Source of the DNA: a virus | Strand: one strand, 5' to 3' | IMG/VR virus record: IMGVR_UViG_3300037598_000353 | Coordinates: 1 to 43,621 of that record | Length of the DNA stretch: 43,621 nucleotides | In this document: one piece after another, positions 13,404 to 22,144 of the stretch | Position numbering within the stretch: position 1 is the first letter of the stretch | Layout: each line of letters opens with the position of its first letter | Notes under the pieces: model-generated | Database searches by the model: none | Told to the model about the DNA's origin: nothing | What the model saw: the letters and a program-made list of their open reading frames with translations, nothing else | Program-made: the position numbers and the translations under genes

Positions 13404-13789
13404 CAGAGGAAATCACTTATGACGACCTGCTGAATATCTTGAGAGACAAGATGAGGGATTTTATCAGAGTCCGCTTCAATGGCAGGGTGCAATCCTGCGT
13501 CTATTGCCTTGGCGTGAGCGAGAGCACGCTCCGGGCCTTTCTCATGGAGATTAGGCCCGGCACCGGCTGGTCGAAGATTGTCTTCGACACCGGGAGGAAG
13601 CTACGCGGGCATAACTTAGTCCAGCGTATCTTCCATCTCGCCCGCAAGGAGATGCACCCGGATTTAGCCAGGGCCGCTCTGGCGCTGCTGCTGGATGACC
13701 CTGAGCTTTTGAAGGGTGAGGACGCTTACTACGCCAAGGTGCCTCTCATAGACGAGGAAGAATGGAATAAACCCATGCCGCACGGATAG
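13400..13789 (+). CDS. unrecognised protein, last of the replication operon
   Basis: A 129-residue helical protein after AAAGGAGGTGAGGGAAA. A segment SCVYCLGVSESTLRAFLMEI could be a helix-turn-helix. Ends 9 bases before the next promoter. No confident family. Confidence 0.6.
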   Translation: MTEEITYDDLLNILRDKMRDFIRVRFNGRVQSCVYCLGVSESTLRAFLMEIRPGTGWSKIVFDTGRKLRGHNLVQRIFHLARKEMHPDLARAALALLLDDPELLKGEDAYYAKVPLIDEEEWNKPMPHG

Positions 13790-13797
13790 CGGCTCGC

Positions 13798-13826
13798 TTG
13801 ACAAATCGTATGGACAATGCTATACT
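13798..13826 (+). promoter_or_regulatory. promoter for virion decoration genes
   Basis: TTGACA (13798-13803), 17 bases, TATACT (13821-13826). The transcript would have a leader of about 80 bases with an 8-bp hairpin. Confidence 0.88.
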
Positions 13827-13867
13827 TAGGCCCGAATCGAATACATGCTCCCTGTGAGCGCCACATG

Positions 13868-13889
13868 AGCGCCGCAATCACGCGGCGCT
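13868..13889 (+). promoter_or_regulatory. leader hairpin
   Basis: AGCGCCGC (13868-13875) and GCGGCGCT (13882-13889) with loop AATCAC, 20 bases before TAGGAGGT. No T-run, so it is more likely an mRNA 5' structure than a terminator. Confidence 0.65.
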
Positions 13890-13915
13890 TATCTCATCTA
13901 TCATAGGAGGTAAAA

Positions 13916-14362
13916 ATGCGAGAACGAGAAACTCTTGGTGTCAAGGGAAGAGTCTTGGTGGAGCTTTTCGGGCCTGATGGCGGGCTGAAGTGCGTGCGAG
14001 AGGCGGAGAACCTGGTCGTCACCGCCGGCAAGAACCACATCGCCGACCAGCTCTCCTCCTCCCCTGGCGAGGCTGCGATGGGCTATATGGCTATCGGTAC
14101 AGCCACCAACGCTCCGGCAGCCGGCGATACCGCCCTGGGTGGGGAGATTGACCGGAACGCCCTGACCAGCCGCACCGATAGCGGCAACGTGGTCACTTAC
14201 GTCGGCGACTGGGCCGCCGGGGACGGCACCGGGGCCATCACCGAGGCCGGCATATTCAACGCCTCCACCGGCGGGACGATGCTCTGCCGCTCGACCTTCA
14301 GCGTGGTGAATAAAGGTGCGAACGACACCCTGAAAATCACGTGGGACTTGACCATAGGCTAA
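13916..14362 (+). CDS. phage structural protein, fibre-associated
   Basis: A 148-residue protein after ATAGGAGGTAAAA. Residues 30-60 (ENLVVTAGKNHIADQL then MGYMAIGTATNAPAAGDTAL) and 95-148 (GDGTGAITEAGIFNAS, then CRSTFSVVNKGANDTLKI) match a beta-rich phage protein that I know from many tailed-phage tail regions. It probably builds part of a fibre or decoration. It leads the rightward virion operon with glycosyltransferases and the large fibre. Confidence 0.7.
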   Translation: MRERETLGVKGRVLVELFGPDGGLKCVREAENLVVTAGKNHIADQLSSSPGEAAMGYMAIGTATNAPAAGDTALGGEIDRNALTSRTDSGNVVTYVGDWAAGDGTGAITEAGIFNASTGGTMLCRSTFSVVNKGANDTLKITWDLTIG

Positions 14363-14375
14363 ACCATAGGCTAAA
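14352..14375 (+). repeat. 12-bp tandem duplication over a stop codon
   Basis: CCATAGGCTAAA occurs twice in a row. The first copy contains the stop codon of the gene ending at 14362; the second forms the leader of the next gene and shortens the room for a ribosome site. Confidence 0.9.
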
Positions 14376-14377
14376 GT

Positions 14378-15523
14378 TTGAAAATACTCTATCAGGCCAA
14401 CGCCCCGTGGCTCCCCACGGGGTATGGCATACAGTCGAATTACCTGGTGCCCGGCTGGCAAAGGCTTGGGCACCAGGTGACTATATTCGCCTTCGATAGC
14501 CTCTTCCTGGGTAGCCTGAATCTCGGAAACGTCCAGATACTCCCGACGAGGGGCTTCGGCGACCGCTTCGGGAACGAGATAATTGACGAGTATGTCAGAC
14601 TCCTCAAGCCGGATGTGGTCATCACCCTCATGGACGTTTGGGTGCTCAAGGATTACGGAAAGCGGGGATTCCGCTGGGTGCCCTGGCTTCCGGTAGACCA
14701 CGACCCGGTGCCGAAGATAGTGGCCGAGGCCCTGGAAGGGGCCTATCTCCCGATAGCCTACTCCCGCTTCGGGCAGAGGAAGCTCCGGGAGGTAGGGATA
14801 GAGGCCGAGTATATCCCCCACGGCGTGGACACCAAGGTCTATAGACCCTTGCCCAGGGAGGAGGCGCGGGCGTCCCTGGGCCTGCCGCAGGATGCTTTCA
14901 TCGTCGGGATGGTGGCCGCCAACGTGGACTATCCCTCCCGAAAGGCGTTTCCTCAAAACATGGAGGCATTCGCCCGCTTCTACAGGAGACATCCCGAAGC
15001 CAGGCTCTACCTCCACTGCGACCTGGTGCCGCCCAGGGGCAGAACCGCCTACAATCTCATCGAGCTGGCGGAATTCCTCGGAATCAGGGAGGCGCTCCTC
15101 GCCTCAGACCCGACGCTGAGACTCCTGGGCTTCCCGCCGGAGCAGATGGCCCTCCTCTACAACAGCTTCGACGTGCTCCTGGCGGCCTCGATGGGAGAGG
15201 GGTTTGGGTTGCCTTTGATAGAGGCCCAAGCCTGCGGCACCCCCGTCATCGCCACCGATTTCACCTCGATGACGGAGCTGGTGAAGGCCGGGTGGCTTGT
15301 CAGGCCAAAGTGCAAATTCCTCACCAACCAAATCAGCTATCAAGCCATCCCGGACATAGATTCCATCGAGGAATGCCTGGAGGCCGCCTATCGAGCCTCC
15401 GCCAGCGAGGAGGCGAGGGAGAGGCTGCGCCAGAAGGGAAGGCTTTTTGCTCTCGTGTTCGACTGGGAGCTTCTCATAGAGACGAAGTGGCGCCGCCTGT
15501 TAGAGAACATGGAGAGAATATAG
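14378..15523 (+). CDS. glycosyltransferase, GT-B fold, family 4 type
   Basis: A 381-residue protein beginning MKILYQANAPWLPTGYG. It would move a sugar from a nucleotide sugar to an acceptor. The C-terminal Rossmann domain has the family-4 signature GEGFGLPLIEAQACGTPVI (Glu-x7-Glu) at about 275-293 and the IPHGVDTKVYRP linker at about 147. Length is usual for the family. The start is TTG at 14378 with no good ribosome site, so expression may depend on coupling to the preceding gene. A phage copy could modify virion proteins, host envelope or DNA; proximity to fibre genes favours the virion, by inference. Confidence 0.9.
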   Translation: MKILYQANAPWLPTGYGIQSNYLVPGWQRLGHQVTIFAFDSLFLGSLNLGNVQILPTRGFGDRFGNEIIDEYVRLLKPDVVITLMDVWVLKDYGKRGFRWVPWLPVDHDPVPKIVAEALEGAYLPIAYSRFGQRKLREVGIEAEYIPHGVDTKVYRPLPREEARASLGLPQDAFIVGMVAANVDYPSRKAFPQNMEAFARFYRRHPEARLYLHCDLVPPRGRTAYNLIELAEFLGIREALLASDPTLRLLGFPPEQMALLYNSFDVLLAASMGEGFGLPLIEAQACGTPVIATDFTSMTELVKAGWLVRPKCKFLTNQISYQAIPDIDSIEECLEAAYRASASEEARERLRQKGRLFALVFDWELLIETKWRRLLENMERI

Positions 15524-15536
15524 AGAAGGAGGTCAC

Positions 15537-15941
15537 ATGAACTATCAAACCCTGTACGACGAGATAACCAACGACCCCCTGGGGGTCGGCTATGCGACGA
15601 TGACCGACGCCCAGATAGCCGCCGCCCTCAACAACAAAACCAGGTCTCGCGTCAAGGATTCCATCGAGGCCAGCGAGCTGGTGGCGGCTATCGAGGCCAC
15701 AGATTTGAGCGGCCTCACCGCTGACCAGAGGGAGCAATTGCACCTTCTCATCTCGGCGGGAAAGGTGAAAATCAGCAACAAGAGGGTAAAGGATTTGCTG
15801 CAAGCGCTATTCTCCGGCACCACCACGATTAGCAATCTCCTCGCCCTGGCGACCGAGGCCATCAGCCGGGCCGAGGAGCTGGGATTGGGGAAGGTGATGG
15901 AGGAAGATGTGGCGGCAGCGAAACTATGGGCAACGATATAG
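15537..15941 (+). CDS. phage protein of unknown function
   Basis: A 134-residue helical protein after AGAAGGAGGTCAC. The opening (LYDEITNDPLGVGYATMTDAQIA) is a phrase I know from small hypothetical proteins in phage tail regions. The middle (SGLTADQREQLHLLISAGKV) and end are helical. No enzymatic motif. Confidence 0.7.
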   Translation: MNYQTLYDEITNDPLGVGYATMTDAQIAAALNNKTRSRVKDSIEASELVAAIEATDLSGLTADQREQLHLLISAGKVKISNKRVKDLLQALFSGTTTISNLLALATEAISRAEELGLGKVMEEDVAAAKLWATI

Positions 15942-15950
15942 GAGGTAGAG

Positions 15951-16439
15951 ATGCCAGCAGCGACATATAAAGTAGTAAAGGTGAGAATACGCAAGGGGGG
16001 AGTCGGGGAAAACATGATGGTCTATCCCGCCCGATATGATGCCCTTGAGGTGGATACGAAGGGAATCGGGCCGTTGAACGTGGCTCAATATCACGCTTAT
16101 TCCGGCCATATCGGCCTGGGCGGGAACGAGGAGTGGTGTCTTATCGTGCTGCCATCCGCCCTGGCGGATGAATACGCCCTAGACCCCGACATGGAGATAG
16201 TCTCCGTCCATCAGGCCAATGCCCTGATGGAGAAATGGCGGATAATGCGAGGCGACCCCGAAATCGTAATAAGCAATCCTGAGCGATTGCAAAACATCCA
16301 GCTCAAGAAGCAGTTGGGTCTTCCCCTGAGCGACGAAGACCAGAAGGCCCTAGACCCCGACGACCCGACCCCAGGCGTAAACCGCGCTTTTTACCCCATC
16401 CAAGTCCTGGTCTCCAAGATAGGTGGCACAATTGAATGA
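15951..16439 (+). CDS. unrecognised virion-operon protein
   Basis: A 162-residue protein after TAGGAGGTAGAG. Beta-rich first 80 residues, then an acidic helical part (LGLPLSDEDQKALDPDD). Stop overlaps the next start (ATGA-type overlap at 16436-16439). Confidence 0.6.
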   Translation: MPAATYKVVKVRIRKGGVGENMMVYPARYDALEVDTKGIGPLNVAQYHAYSGHIGLGGNEEWCLIVLPSALADEYALDPDMEIVSVHQANALMEKWRIMRGDPEIVISNPERLQNIQLKKQLGLPLSDEDQKALDPDDPTPGVNRAFYPIQVLVSKIGGTIE

Positions 16440-17038
16440 AGCGGAAACGGAAAACAAAGGTCTGTATCTCCATAGCCACGAAGGGCGATATAAGGGCCGA
16501 GACCGTTGCCTGGCTGCTGCGCACCTTCGTTCAGTTGCGAGGGCAGGCGGAAATCCACATCGTCTGTACCCGCAAACCCCTGGAACATGCTCGCAATGAG
16601 CAGATTCTACGCTTTTTGAAGACCGATTGCTCCCATATCTTCTTCCTCGACTCCGATTGTCTCCCCCAAGACCGCACCATCCAGAAATTGCTTGCCCATA
16701 ATCTCAAAATCGTCTCAGCTCCCCATACCGCTATAATCAATGGCGAGAGGGGGCTGATGGTCGTTGACCCATCTCCCGATAAAGATGGCTATATCCAACA
16801 CAGGCCGCTACGAGGATTGCAGGGGCCGGATGTGCGCGTCGGCTGTGCCGGCCTGCTCGTCGCCAGGGAGGTTTTTGAGAAACTCGGCCCTCCCTGGTTT
16901 AGGTTTATTTACGATGAGTATGGCTTGCTCGCCTGCGGGGAGGACTTCGACTTCTGCGAGAGGGCCCTTGCACTCGGATATGAGATTTGGGCCGATTGCG
17001 ACTTATGGCAAAGACATCTATGTAGCGAGTGGGTATGA
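16436..17038 (+). CDS. glycosyltransferase-like protein, GT-A fold
   Basis: A 200-residue protein. It shows the GT-A order: N-terminal strand VCISIATKGDIRAE, the metal-binding DSD (IFFLDSDCLPQD at about 69-80), and GEDFDFCERALALGYEIW near residue 170, where ED-type acidic residues act as catalytic base in family-2 enzymes. It is shorter than most free-standing members. It lies directly before the giant fibre and shares its operon with the family-4 enzyme, so the two may act on the same virion surface. Confidence 0.8.
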   Translation: MKRKRKTKVCISIATKGDIRAETVAWLLRTFVQLRGQAEIHIVCTRKPLEHARNEQILRFLKTDCSHIFFLDSDCLPQDRTIQKLLAHNLKIVSAPHTAIINGERGLMVVDPSPDKDGYIQHRPLRGLQGPDVRVGCAGLLVAREVFEKLGPPWFRFIYDEYGLLACGEDFDFCERALALGYEIWADCDLWQRHLCSEWV

Positions 17039-17106
17039 ATTCATAGAGAAAACTTTTAATGACTATAGTCGCTTGTGTTACTCGGCATCAACCGGAGGGA
17101 ATATAA

Positions 17107-20100
17107 ATGGCAAACGTCCTCAGTGCAGACTTCAGTGCTGACAAGCATTATAAACATAGCGGCTTTTCAGCGACTATTGTTTCCAGCTATGCTTCGCCAT
17201 CTAGTATCCCTACGGGGCTCACCTGGGACGGCACGAATGTTCTCAGTGCAGATACCAACACTGATAAACATTATAAACATAGCGGCTTTTCAGCGACTAT
17301 TGTTTCCAGCTATGCTTCGCCATCTAGTAGCCCTAGAGGAATTACCTGGGACGGCACGAATGTTCTCAGTGCAGATAGCGACACTGATAAACATTATAAA
17401 CATAGCGGCTTTTCAGCGACTATTGTTTCCAGCTATGCTTCGCCATCCACCCTTCCTAAAGGAATTACCTGGGACGGCACGAATGTTATCAGTGCAGATG
17501 CCACCGCTGATAAACATTATAAACATAGCGGCTTTTCAGCGACTATTGTTTCCAGCTATGCTTCGCCATATAGTAGCCCTGAAGGAATTACCTGGGACGA
17601 TACGAATGTTCTCAGTGCAGATACCACCGCTGATAAACATTATAAACATAGCGGCTTTTCAGCGACTATTGTTTCCAGCTATGCTTCGCCATCTAGTATC
17701 CCTTCGGGGCTCACCTGGGATGCGCGATATGCTAATCAAGCCCCCTCTGCTCCCACCTCCCTCCTCTGCGAGCAACAAACCAACCCCGTAAACGTCACCG
17801 ACCCCACGCCGGAATTCTCGGCCATCTATAACGACCCCGATACGGGAGACATCGCAAATAAATACCGCATTCAGGTAAGCACTGATTCCACTTTTTCCAC
17901 AGTTACCCATTGGGACAGCGGTGCCGCAGGCACCACTATGGCGGACACCTCGGAGGGCACCCGCTCCCCCGACATCGTCTACGCAGGGTCAACGCTCACC
18001 GAGGGCAATACATACTACTGGCGTATCAAGTTCTGGGACGACGATGGTGCCGAGGGAGCATGGTCTACCGAAGAGGCATATTTCTATGTACCTAATCAAT
18101 TCCAAGTATCATTGGCGGATACAAGCACGACCTCCGATGCTGTCAAGAAACGCGCTTCCCTCAAAAGGACAGATAGCGCCACATTATCCGATGCCCCTAA
18201 GAAGACGGCCTCCCTCAAGAGAGCAGATAGCGCCGCTCTCTCCGATAGCGTGGAGAAAGCGCCTCGGCTCAAGAGGACGGATAGCGCCGCGCTCTCAGAT
18301 GCTCTCAAGAAGAGAGCCCAACTCAAAAAGACGGATAGTGCCGCTTTGTCCGATGCTCTCAAAAAAGCGCCTCGCCTCAAGAGAGCAGACAGCGCCGCCC
18401 TCTCCGATAGCGTGGAGAAGGCGCCTCGGCTCAAGAGGACGGATGCCCTCGGCTTGAGCGAGACTCTATGGCGAGCCATGCAATCCAAGCTGGCCGATAG
18501 CGTGGGAGCCACGGAATCGCTGTCCAAGGATTTCAGGCTCTCTCGCTCCGATACCCTTGCCCTGGCCGATGCCCTGAGCAAGACGCTTAAAATCCCCTTC
18601 AGCGAGGCCCTCTCGCTGGTGGATGCCCTCAAAAAGAGGCCATCGAAGAAACTGTCGGATACCGCCGCGCTCTCCGACGCCTTCGATTTAACAATCACCA
18701 TAAAAGCCCTCGATAGCCTGGCCCTGAGCGAGGCGTCCTGGAGGGGAATCGGCCTCTCTCCCGCCGATACCCTCTCGTTAACTGAGGCTCTCAAGAAAGA
18801 TATATCCACTTTCCCCACCGATACTCTCGCCCTGACCGAGGCCCCGGAGAAGACAATCGGCCTCTCTTACACCGATACCTTGTCCTTAACTGAAGCCTTG
18901 GTTAAAGATGTTAGCTTGCTTCGTGCCGAGACGCTATCCCTCTCCGACCTCCTCAAGAAACGCGTCTCATTGCCGTTGGCGGAATCCATCGCCCTGACCG
19001 AGGCCCTGAGCAAGGGAGTGACGCTTCCCTTCGCCGAAAGCGTGGGCCTCACGGATGCCTCATGGCGAGGCATTGGCCTCGGCCCGACCGATACGCTGTC
19101 TCTGGCCGAAGCCCTTAAGCTGACGATAGACCTCTCCTACGCCGATACGGTATCTCTGGCTGAGGCCATAGCCAAGGATGTCACCCTGCCCCGTGACGAT
19201 ACCCTGACCCTTTCCGACTTGCTCAAGAAGCGCGTCTCATTCCCTCTGGCCGATGCCCTCGCTTTAGCCGACAGCATAAGCAAGAGGCCAGGCCCAGAGC
19301 TGGCTGATACCCTCGCCCTGGCGGATGCGCTGACCAGGACAATCGGCCTGGGCCCCAGCGACGCCCTCGCTTTAGCAGATGCCCTCAAGAGGGACGCCCA
19401 GCTCCTTCGGGCCGACAGCCTGGCCCTGGCCGATACTGTATCAAAGCTCTCATCCCTCTTCCCGGCTGAAGCAGTATCCCTAACCGATACCCTTAGCAAG
19501 GGACTTACCCTGCCCTTCAGCGAGGCCCTCTCCCTCTCCGACTTGGCGAAATTGGGCATTGGCCTCTTCCCCGCCGAGGCGCTTGCCCTCACCGATGCCG
19601 TCGTCAGGGATATGGAGCTATCTCAGGCCGACTCCCTCGCCCTGGCGGAGGCCATAGCCAAGTCGTTCACATTGCCCACCGCCGATGCCCTGACCCTGGC
19701 CGACAGTATCAGCAAGGAGCCTCAGCCTGGCCTGAGCGATAGCCTGGCCCTGGCGGATGCGCTCATCCGAGCCATCGGCGTCGGCCCGACCGATGCCCTG
19801 GCTCTTGCCGATGCCCTCATCAAGGACATCGGCCTCTCTCAGGCGGAGACGGCCTCCCTCGCCGATACCCTGCTCAAAGATATAAGCTCCAAGCTGCCCG
19901 ATTCCGTAACTCTCGCCGACGAGGAGACCAGAGATGTAGGTCTCTCTGCGACCGACACCATCTCCATCGCCGACGACATACTCAAAGCCTTCACTCTATC
20001 CGCCGCCGATACTCTCGCCCTGGCGGACGCCATCTCCAAGACCCTGCAACTGGCTCAGGCGGAGGCCCTGGCTCTCAGCGATGCCCTGAGTAAACTCCTC

Positions 20101-21267
20101 TCCCTTTCCTACGCCGATAGCGTGGGCCTCAGCGACCTTTTGGAGTTGACCCTTGGCAAGGGCGTCGCCATCGCCGATAGCCTGGCCGTCAGCGAATCTC
20201 TCGTGAGGGACATCGGCCTCGGCCTTACGGCTCTGGTCTCTTTAGCCGAGGCGCTGCGCAGGGACGTTGACCTCTCGGTGCAGGATACCGCAGCCCTCGC
20301 TGATACTCTCTATAAATACCCCGCCAAAGCGCTGGCCGATACAGCCGCCCTCGCCGAGAGCCTGAGCAAGCTCCCCGGCGTCCAGCTATCGGATGTTACT
20401 ACCCTGGCCGATGCCCTCGACAGGACAGCCGGACTTGGCCTGTCGGATGCCCTGGCTTTGATTGATGCGCTCATCAAAGCGCCCTCCCTGAGCAAGGCGG
20501 ACTCCATAGCCCTCGATGAGGCCCTCAGTAAGGATGCAGATGTAGCCTTATTCGATACTATGGCCCTGGTCGAGGCCCTGCGGACAACGACAGGGATTGG
20601 ACTGGCCGACAGCCTTGCCCTCGCCGAGGCGCTGATTCAGGACATTGGCCTGCGCTCCACCGATACGATTGCGTTGACCGATGCCCTAGCCAAGGGAATC
20701 GAGCTATCCGCTGACGATGCTCTCTCCATAAGCGAATTGCTCAGCAAGAAAGCCGAGGTGAGGGCCGAGGATGTCCTCGGCCTGGCGGATGAGCTTATCA
20801 GGGAGGCAGCCCTCTCCCTCGCCAGTGCGATAGCTCTCGCTGACGAGCTATCGAAGGCGATGGAGGTCTTCAGGGAGGATGTCGCTGGCCTGGCTGATGC
20901 CCTCGCTGCCGAGATAGGTTACATTCTCTCATTGGACGATACGGCGACGATTAGCGATGCGCCATCGTTGGGAGTGGCGCTATCCATCCTGGATTCTGCC
21001 TCCCTTGCCGATGTGCTATCGCGAAGCATAAGTCTGTATGCCTCAGACCTGCTCTCCGTCCTGGATGCCATTATCGAATTCAGGTGGTATATCTATCTCC
21101 TCCAGGCGCTCACCCTCACCGACAGCATATCCAAGCCCGTTCTCAAAGGGCCACAGGCGCCAGAGGAGAGGCACTTCGTCGTACCCGCCGAGGACAGAGC
21201 GCCAAAGGTGCCGGAGGATACCCGCCTGTTTGTGGTACCCGCCGAGAACAGGGTCATCTATGCCTAG
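17107..21267 (+). CDS. giant repeat tail fibre or adhesin
   Basis: A 1386-residue protein after GGAGGGAATATAA. Residues 1-210 hold five 41-residue repeats (TWDGTNVLSAD ... HYKHSGFSATIV), probably beta-propeller blades. Residues 212-325 are a fibronectin/Ig-like domain (YRIQVSTDSTFSTVTHWDSG, then YYWRIKFWDDDG). Residues 330-1335 are roughly fifty copies of an 18-residue repeat of the form ADSLALADALSK-x5-L, which could make a long alpha-helical or coiled rod. The tail ends with two VVPAE(D/N)R phrases. The arrangement suggests a receptor-binding head on a long stalk. It is on the opposite strand to the main tail operon. Confidence 0.85.
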   Translation: MANVLSADFSADKHYKHSGFSATIVSSYASPSSIPTGLTWDGTNVLSADTNTDKHYKHSGFSATIVSSYASPSSSPRGITWDGTNVLSADSDTDKHYKHSGFSATIVSSYASPSTLPKGITWDGTNVISADATADKHYKHSGFSATIVSSYASPYSSPEGITWDDTNVLSADTTADKHYKHSGFSATIVSSYASPSSIPSGLTWDARYANQAPSAPTSLLCEQQTNPVNVTDPTPEFSAIYNDPDTGDIANKYRIQVSTDSTFSTVTHWDSGAAGTTMADTSEGTRSPDIVYAGSTLTEGNTYYWRIKFWDDDGAEGAWSTEEAYFYVPNQFQVSLADTSTTSDAVKKRASLKRTDSATLSDAPKKTASLKRADSAALSDSVEKAPRLKRTDSAALSDALKKRAQLKKTDSAALSDALKKAPRLKRADSAALSDSVEKAPRLKRTDALGLSETLWRAMQSKLADSVGATESLSKDFRLSRSDTLALADALSKTLKIPFSEALSLVDALKKRPSKKLSDTAALSDAFDLTITIKALDSLALSEASWRGIGLSPADTLSLTEALKKDISTFPTDTLALTEAPEKTIGLSYTDTLSLTEALVKDVSLLRAETLSLSDLLKKRVSLPLAESIALTEALSKGVTLPFAESVGLTDASWRGIGLGPTDTLSLAEALKLTIDLSYADTVSLAEAIAKDVTLPRDDTLTLSDLLKKRVSFPLADALALADSISKRPGPELADTLALADALTRTIGLGPSDALALADALKRDAQLLRADSLALADTVSKLSSLFPAEAVSLTDTLSKGLTLPFSEALSLSDLAKLGIGLFPAEALALTDAVVRDMELSQADSLALAEAIAKSFTLPTADALTLADSISKEPQPGLSDSLALADALIRAIGVGPTDALALADALIKDIGLSQAETASLADTLLKDISSKLPDSVTLADEETRDVGLSATDTISIADDILKAFTLSAADTLALADAISKTLQLAQAEALALSDALSKLLSLSYADSVGLSDLLELTLGKGVAIADSLAVSESLVRDIGLGLTALVSLAEALRRDVDLSVQDTAALADTLYKYPAKALADTAALAESLSKLPGVQLSDVTTLADALDRTAGLGLSDALALIDALIKAPSLSKADSIALDEALSKDADVALFDTMALVEALRTTTGIGLADSLALAEALIQDIGLRSTDTIALTDALAKGIELSADDALSISELLSKKAEVRAEDVLGLADELIREAALSLASAIALADELSKAMEVFREDVAGLADALAAEIGYILSLDDTATISDAPSLGVALSILDSASLADVLSRSISLYASDLLSVLDAIIEFRWYIYLLQALTLTDSISKPVLKGPQAPEERHFVVPAEDRAPKVPEDTRLFVVPAENRVIYA
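17113..17727 (+). repeat. five 123-bp tandem repeats with 55-bp identical core
   Basis: The 55 bases from CATTATAAAC to CTTCGCCAT start at 17146, 17269, 17392, 17515 and 17638 and are identical in all five copies, silent positions included. Differences are confined to two short patches: the codons after GCAGA(C/T) and the codons after CGCCAT. The stretch is more AT-rich than the flanks. Confidence 0.92.
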
Positions 21268-21269
21268 AC

Positions 21270-21298
21270 TTGCCCTCTTCGCTCAATCGTGGTATAAT
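21270..21298 (+). promoter_or_regulatory. promoter behind the fibre gene
   Basis: TTGCCC (21270-21275), 17 bases, TATAAT (21293-21298). The -10 is perfect, the -35 weaker. It would drive the genes at 21341 and 21881 independently of the 4-kb fibre. Confidence 0.7.
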
Positions 21299-21340
21299 CT
21301 CAACAAATATCTCAGCAAATCTTAAAAAAGGAGGAAGGAT

Positions 21341-21871
21341 ATGAATATACCCCCAGTACGGAAGACACAAATCCCTATTGTCATGAACGAATATCTCTCG
21401 GAGTGGGCCTCCCAAATAGAGGAGAATACCTACCTCTACGTGATTGGGTGGGCATATCAGCCTGGCGATAACCCCAGCCTGGAGTGGTTTATCTCGTATA
21501 ACGAGAAAGAGTGGCAACGCCTCATCGAGGAGGAGCTTCGAGCGGAGCTTGAAACTCAAATCGCCAAGGGCTATACCTCCCTCCTCAAAGCGGCCATGAA
21601 CGTGGGCGACATAAAGACGGTCATAGTGACCATGCTTTACCCCAAGCCGATGGAGGTAAGGGAGGGCATGAATATCTACCTGGTCTCCTATCAGTATGTC
21701 TTCCCCCAGGAAGACATACAGGAGTTTTTCTCCCTCCCCGCCCATTCAAGCCCTCACGAGGCCGCTATGGATGTCGGGATTTTCTTTGGAAAGCACCTCA
21801 ACATCCGTATGCAGGAGCTAATCCAGAAGTACGGTATAGCCATCTACCCGACCTCAATCACATGGTATTAA
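21341..21871 (+). CDS. unrecognised protein
   Basis: A 176-residue protein after AAAAAAGGAGGAAGG. Alpha/beta with a helical middle (EEELRAELETQIAKGYTSLL). Placed between the fibre and a fibre-tail adaptor-like gene, so it may belong to the virion; no motif proves that. Confidence 0.6.
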   Translation: MNIPPVRKTQIPIVMNEYLSEWASQIEENTYLYVIGWAYQPGDNPSLEWFISYNEKEWQRLIEEELRAELETQIAKGYTSLLKAAMNVGDIKTVIVTMLYPKPMEVREGMNIYLVSYQYVFPQEDIQEFFSLPAHSSPHEAAMDVGIFFGKHLNIRMQELIQKYGIAIYPTSITWY

Positions 21872-21880
21872 GGAGTAGCT

Positions 21881-22144
21881 ATGTTTACCAAAGACCCTGA
21901 TGCCACGCTCGACTATACAGTGGATTGGCAGTACTGGCTGCAAAGCGGCGAGAAGCTGATAGCCTCTAACTGGGATGTCCCCAGCGGTATCACGAAGGAA
22001 AAAGACTTCTTCGACGATACCAGCGCCACCATCTGGCTATCCGGCGGCACCGTCGGCACCACCTACAGCCTGACCAATCAAATCGAGACCAATCACGGTC
22101 GAAAAGACGACCGCACCATACGTATCAGGGTGATGGAACGCTAG
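21881..22144 (+). CDS. fibre-tail adaptor-like protein
   Basis: An 87-residue protein. DPDATLDYTVDWQYWLQSGE, then ASNWDVPSGIT and ATIWLSGGTVGTTYSLTNQI, is the pattern of the small beta-sandwich phage proteins annotated as fibre-tail adaptor. It would link the rightward-encoded fibre to the tail. Ribosome site AAGGAGTAGCT. Confidence 0.65.
   Translation: MFTKDPDATLDYTVDWQYWLQSGEKLIASNWDVPSGITKEKDFFDDTSATIWLSGGTVGTTYSLTNQIETNHGRKDDRTIRIRVMER

Noticed and set aside
13901-15016. Long open frame on the minus strand opposite the structural protein and glycosyltransferase
   Set aside because: It mirrors the codon pattern of two convincing genes on the plus strand, has no good ribosome site and its translation has no recognisable domain.
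17107-17727. Diversity-generating retroelement variable region
   Set aside because: No reverse transcriptase, no template repeat and no adenine-specific pattern were seen.
17075-17791. Second frame with its own repeats (INIAAFQRLLFPAML) over the propeller repeats
   Set aside because: Any 123-bp repeat, a multiple of three, stays open in several frames when one is free of stops. The long fibre frame has the ribosome site and continues through the gene.
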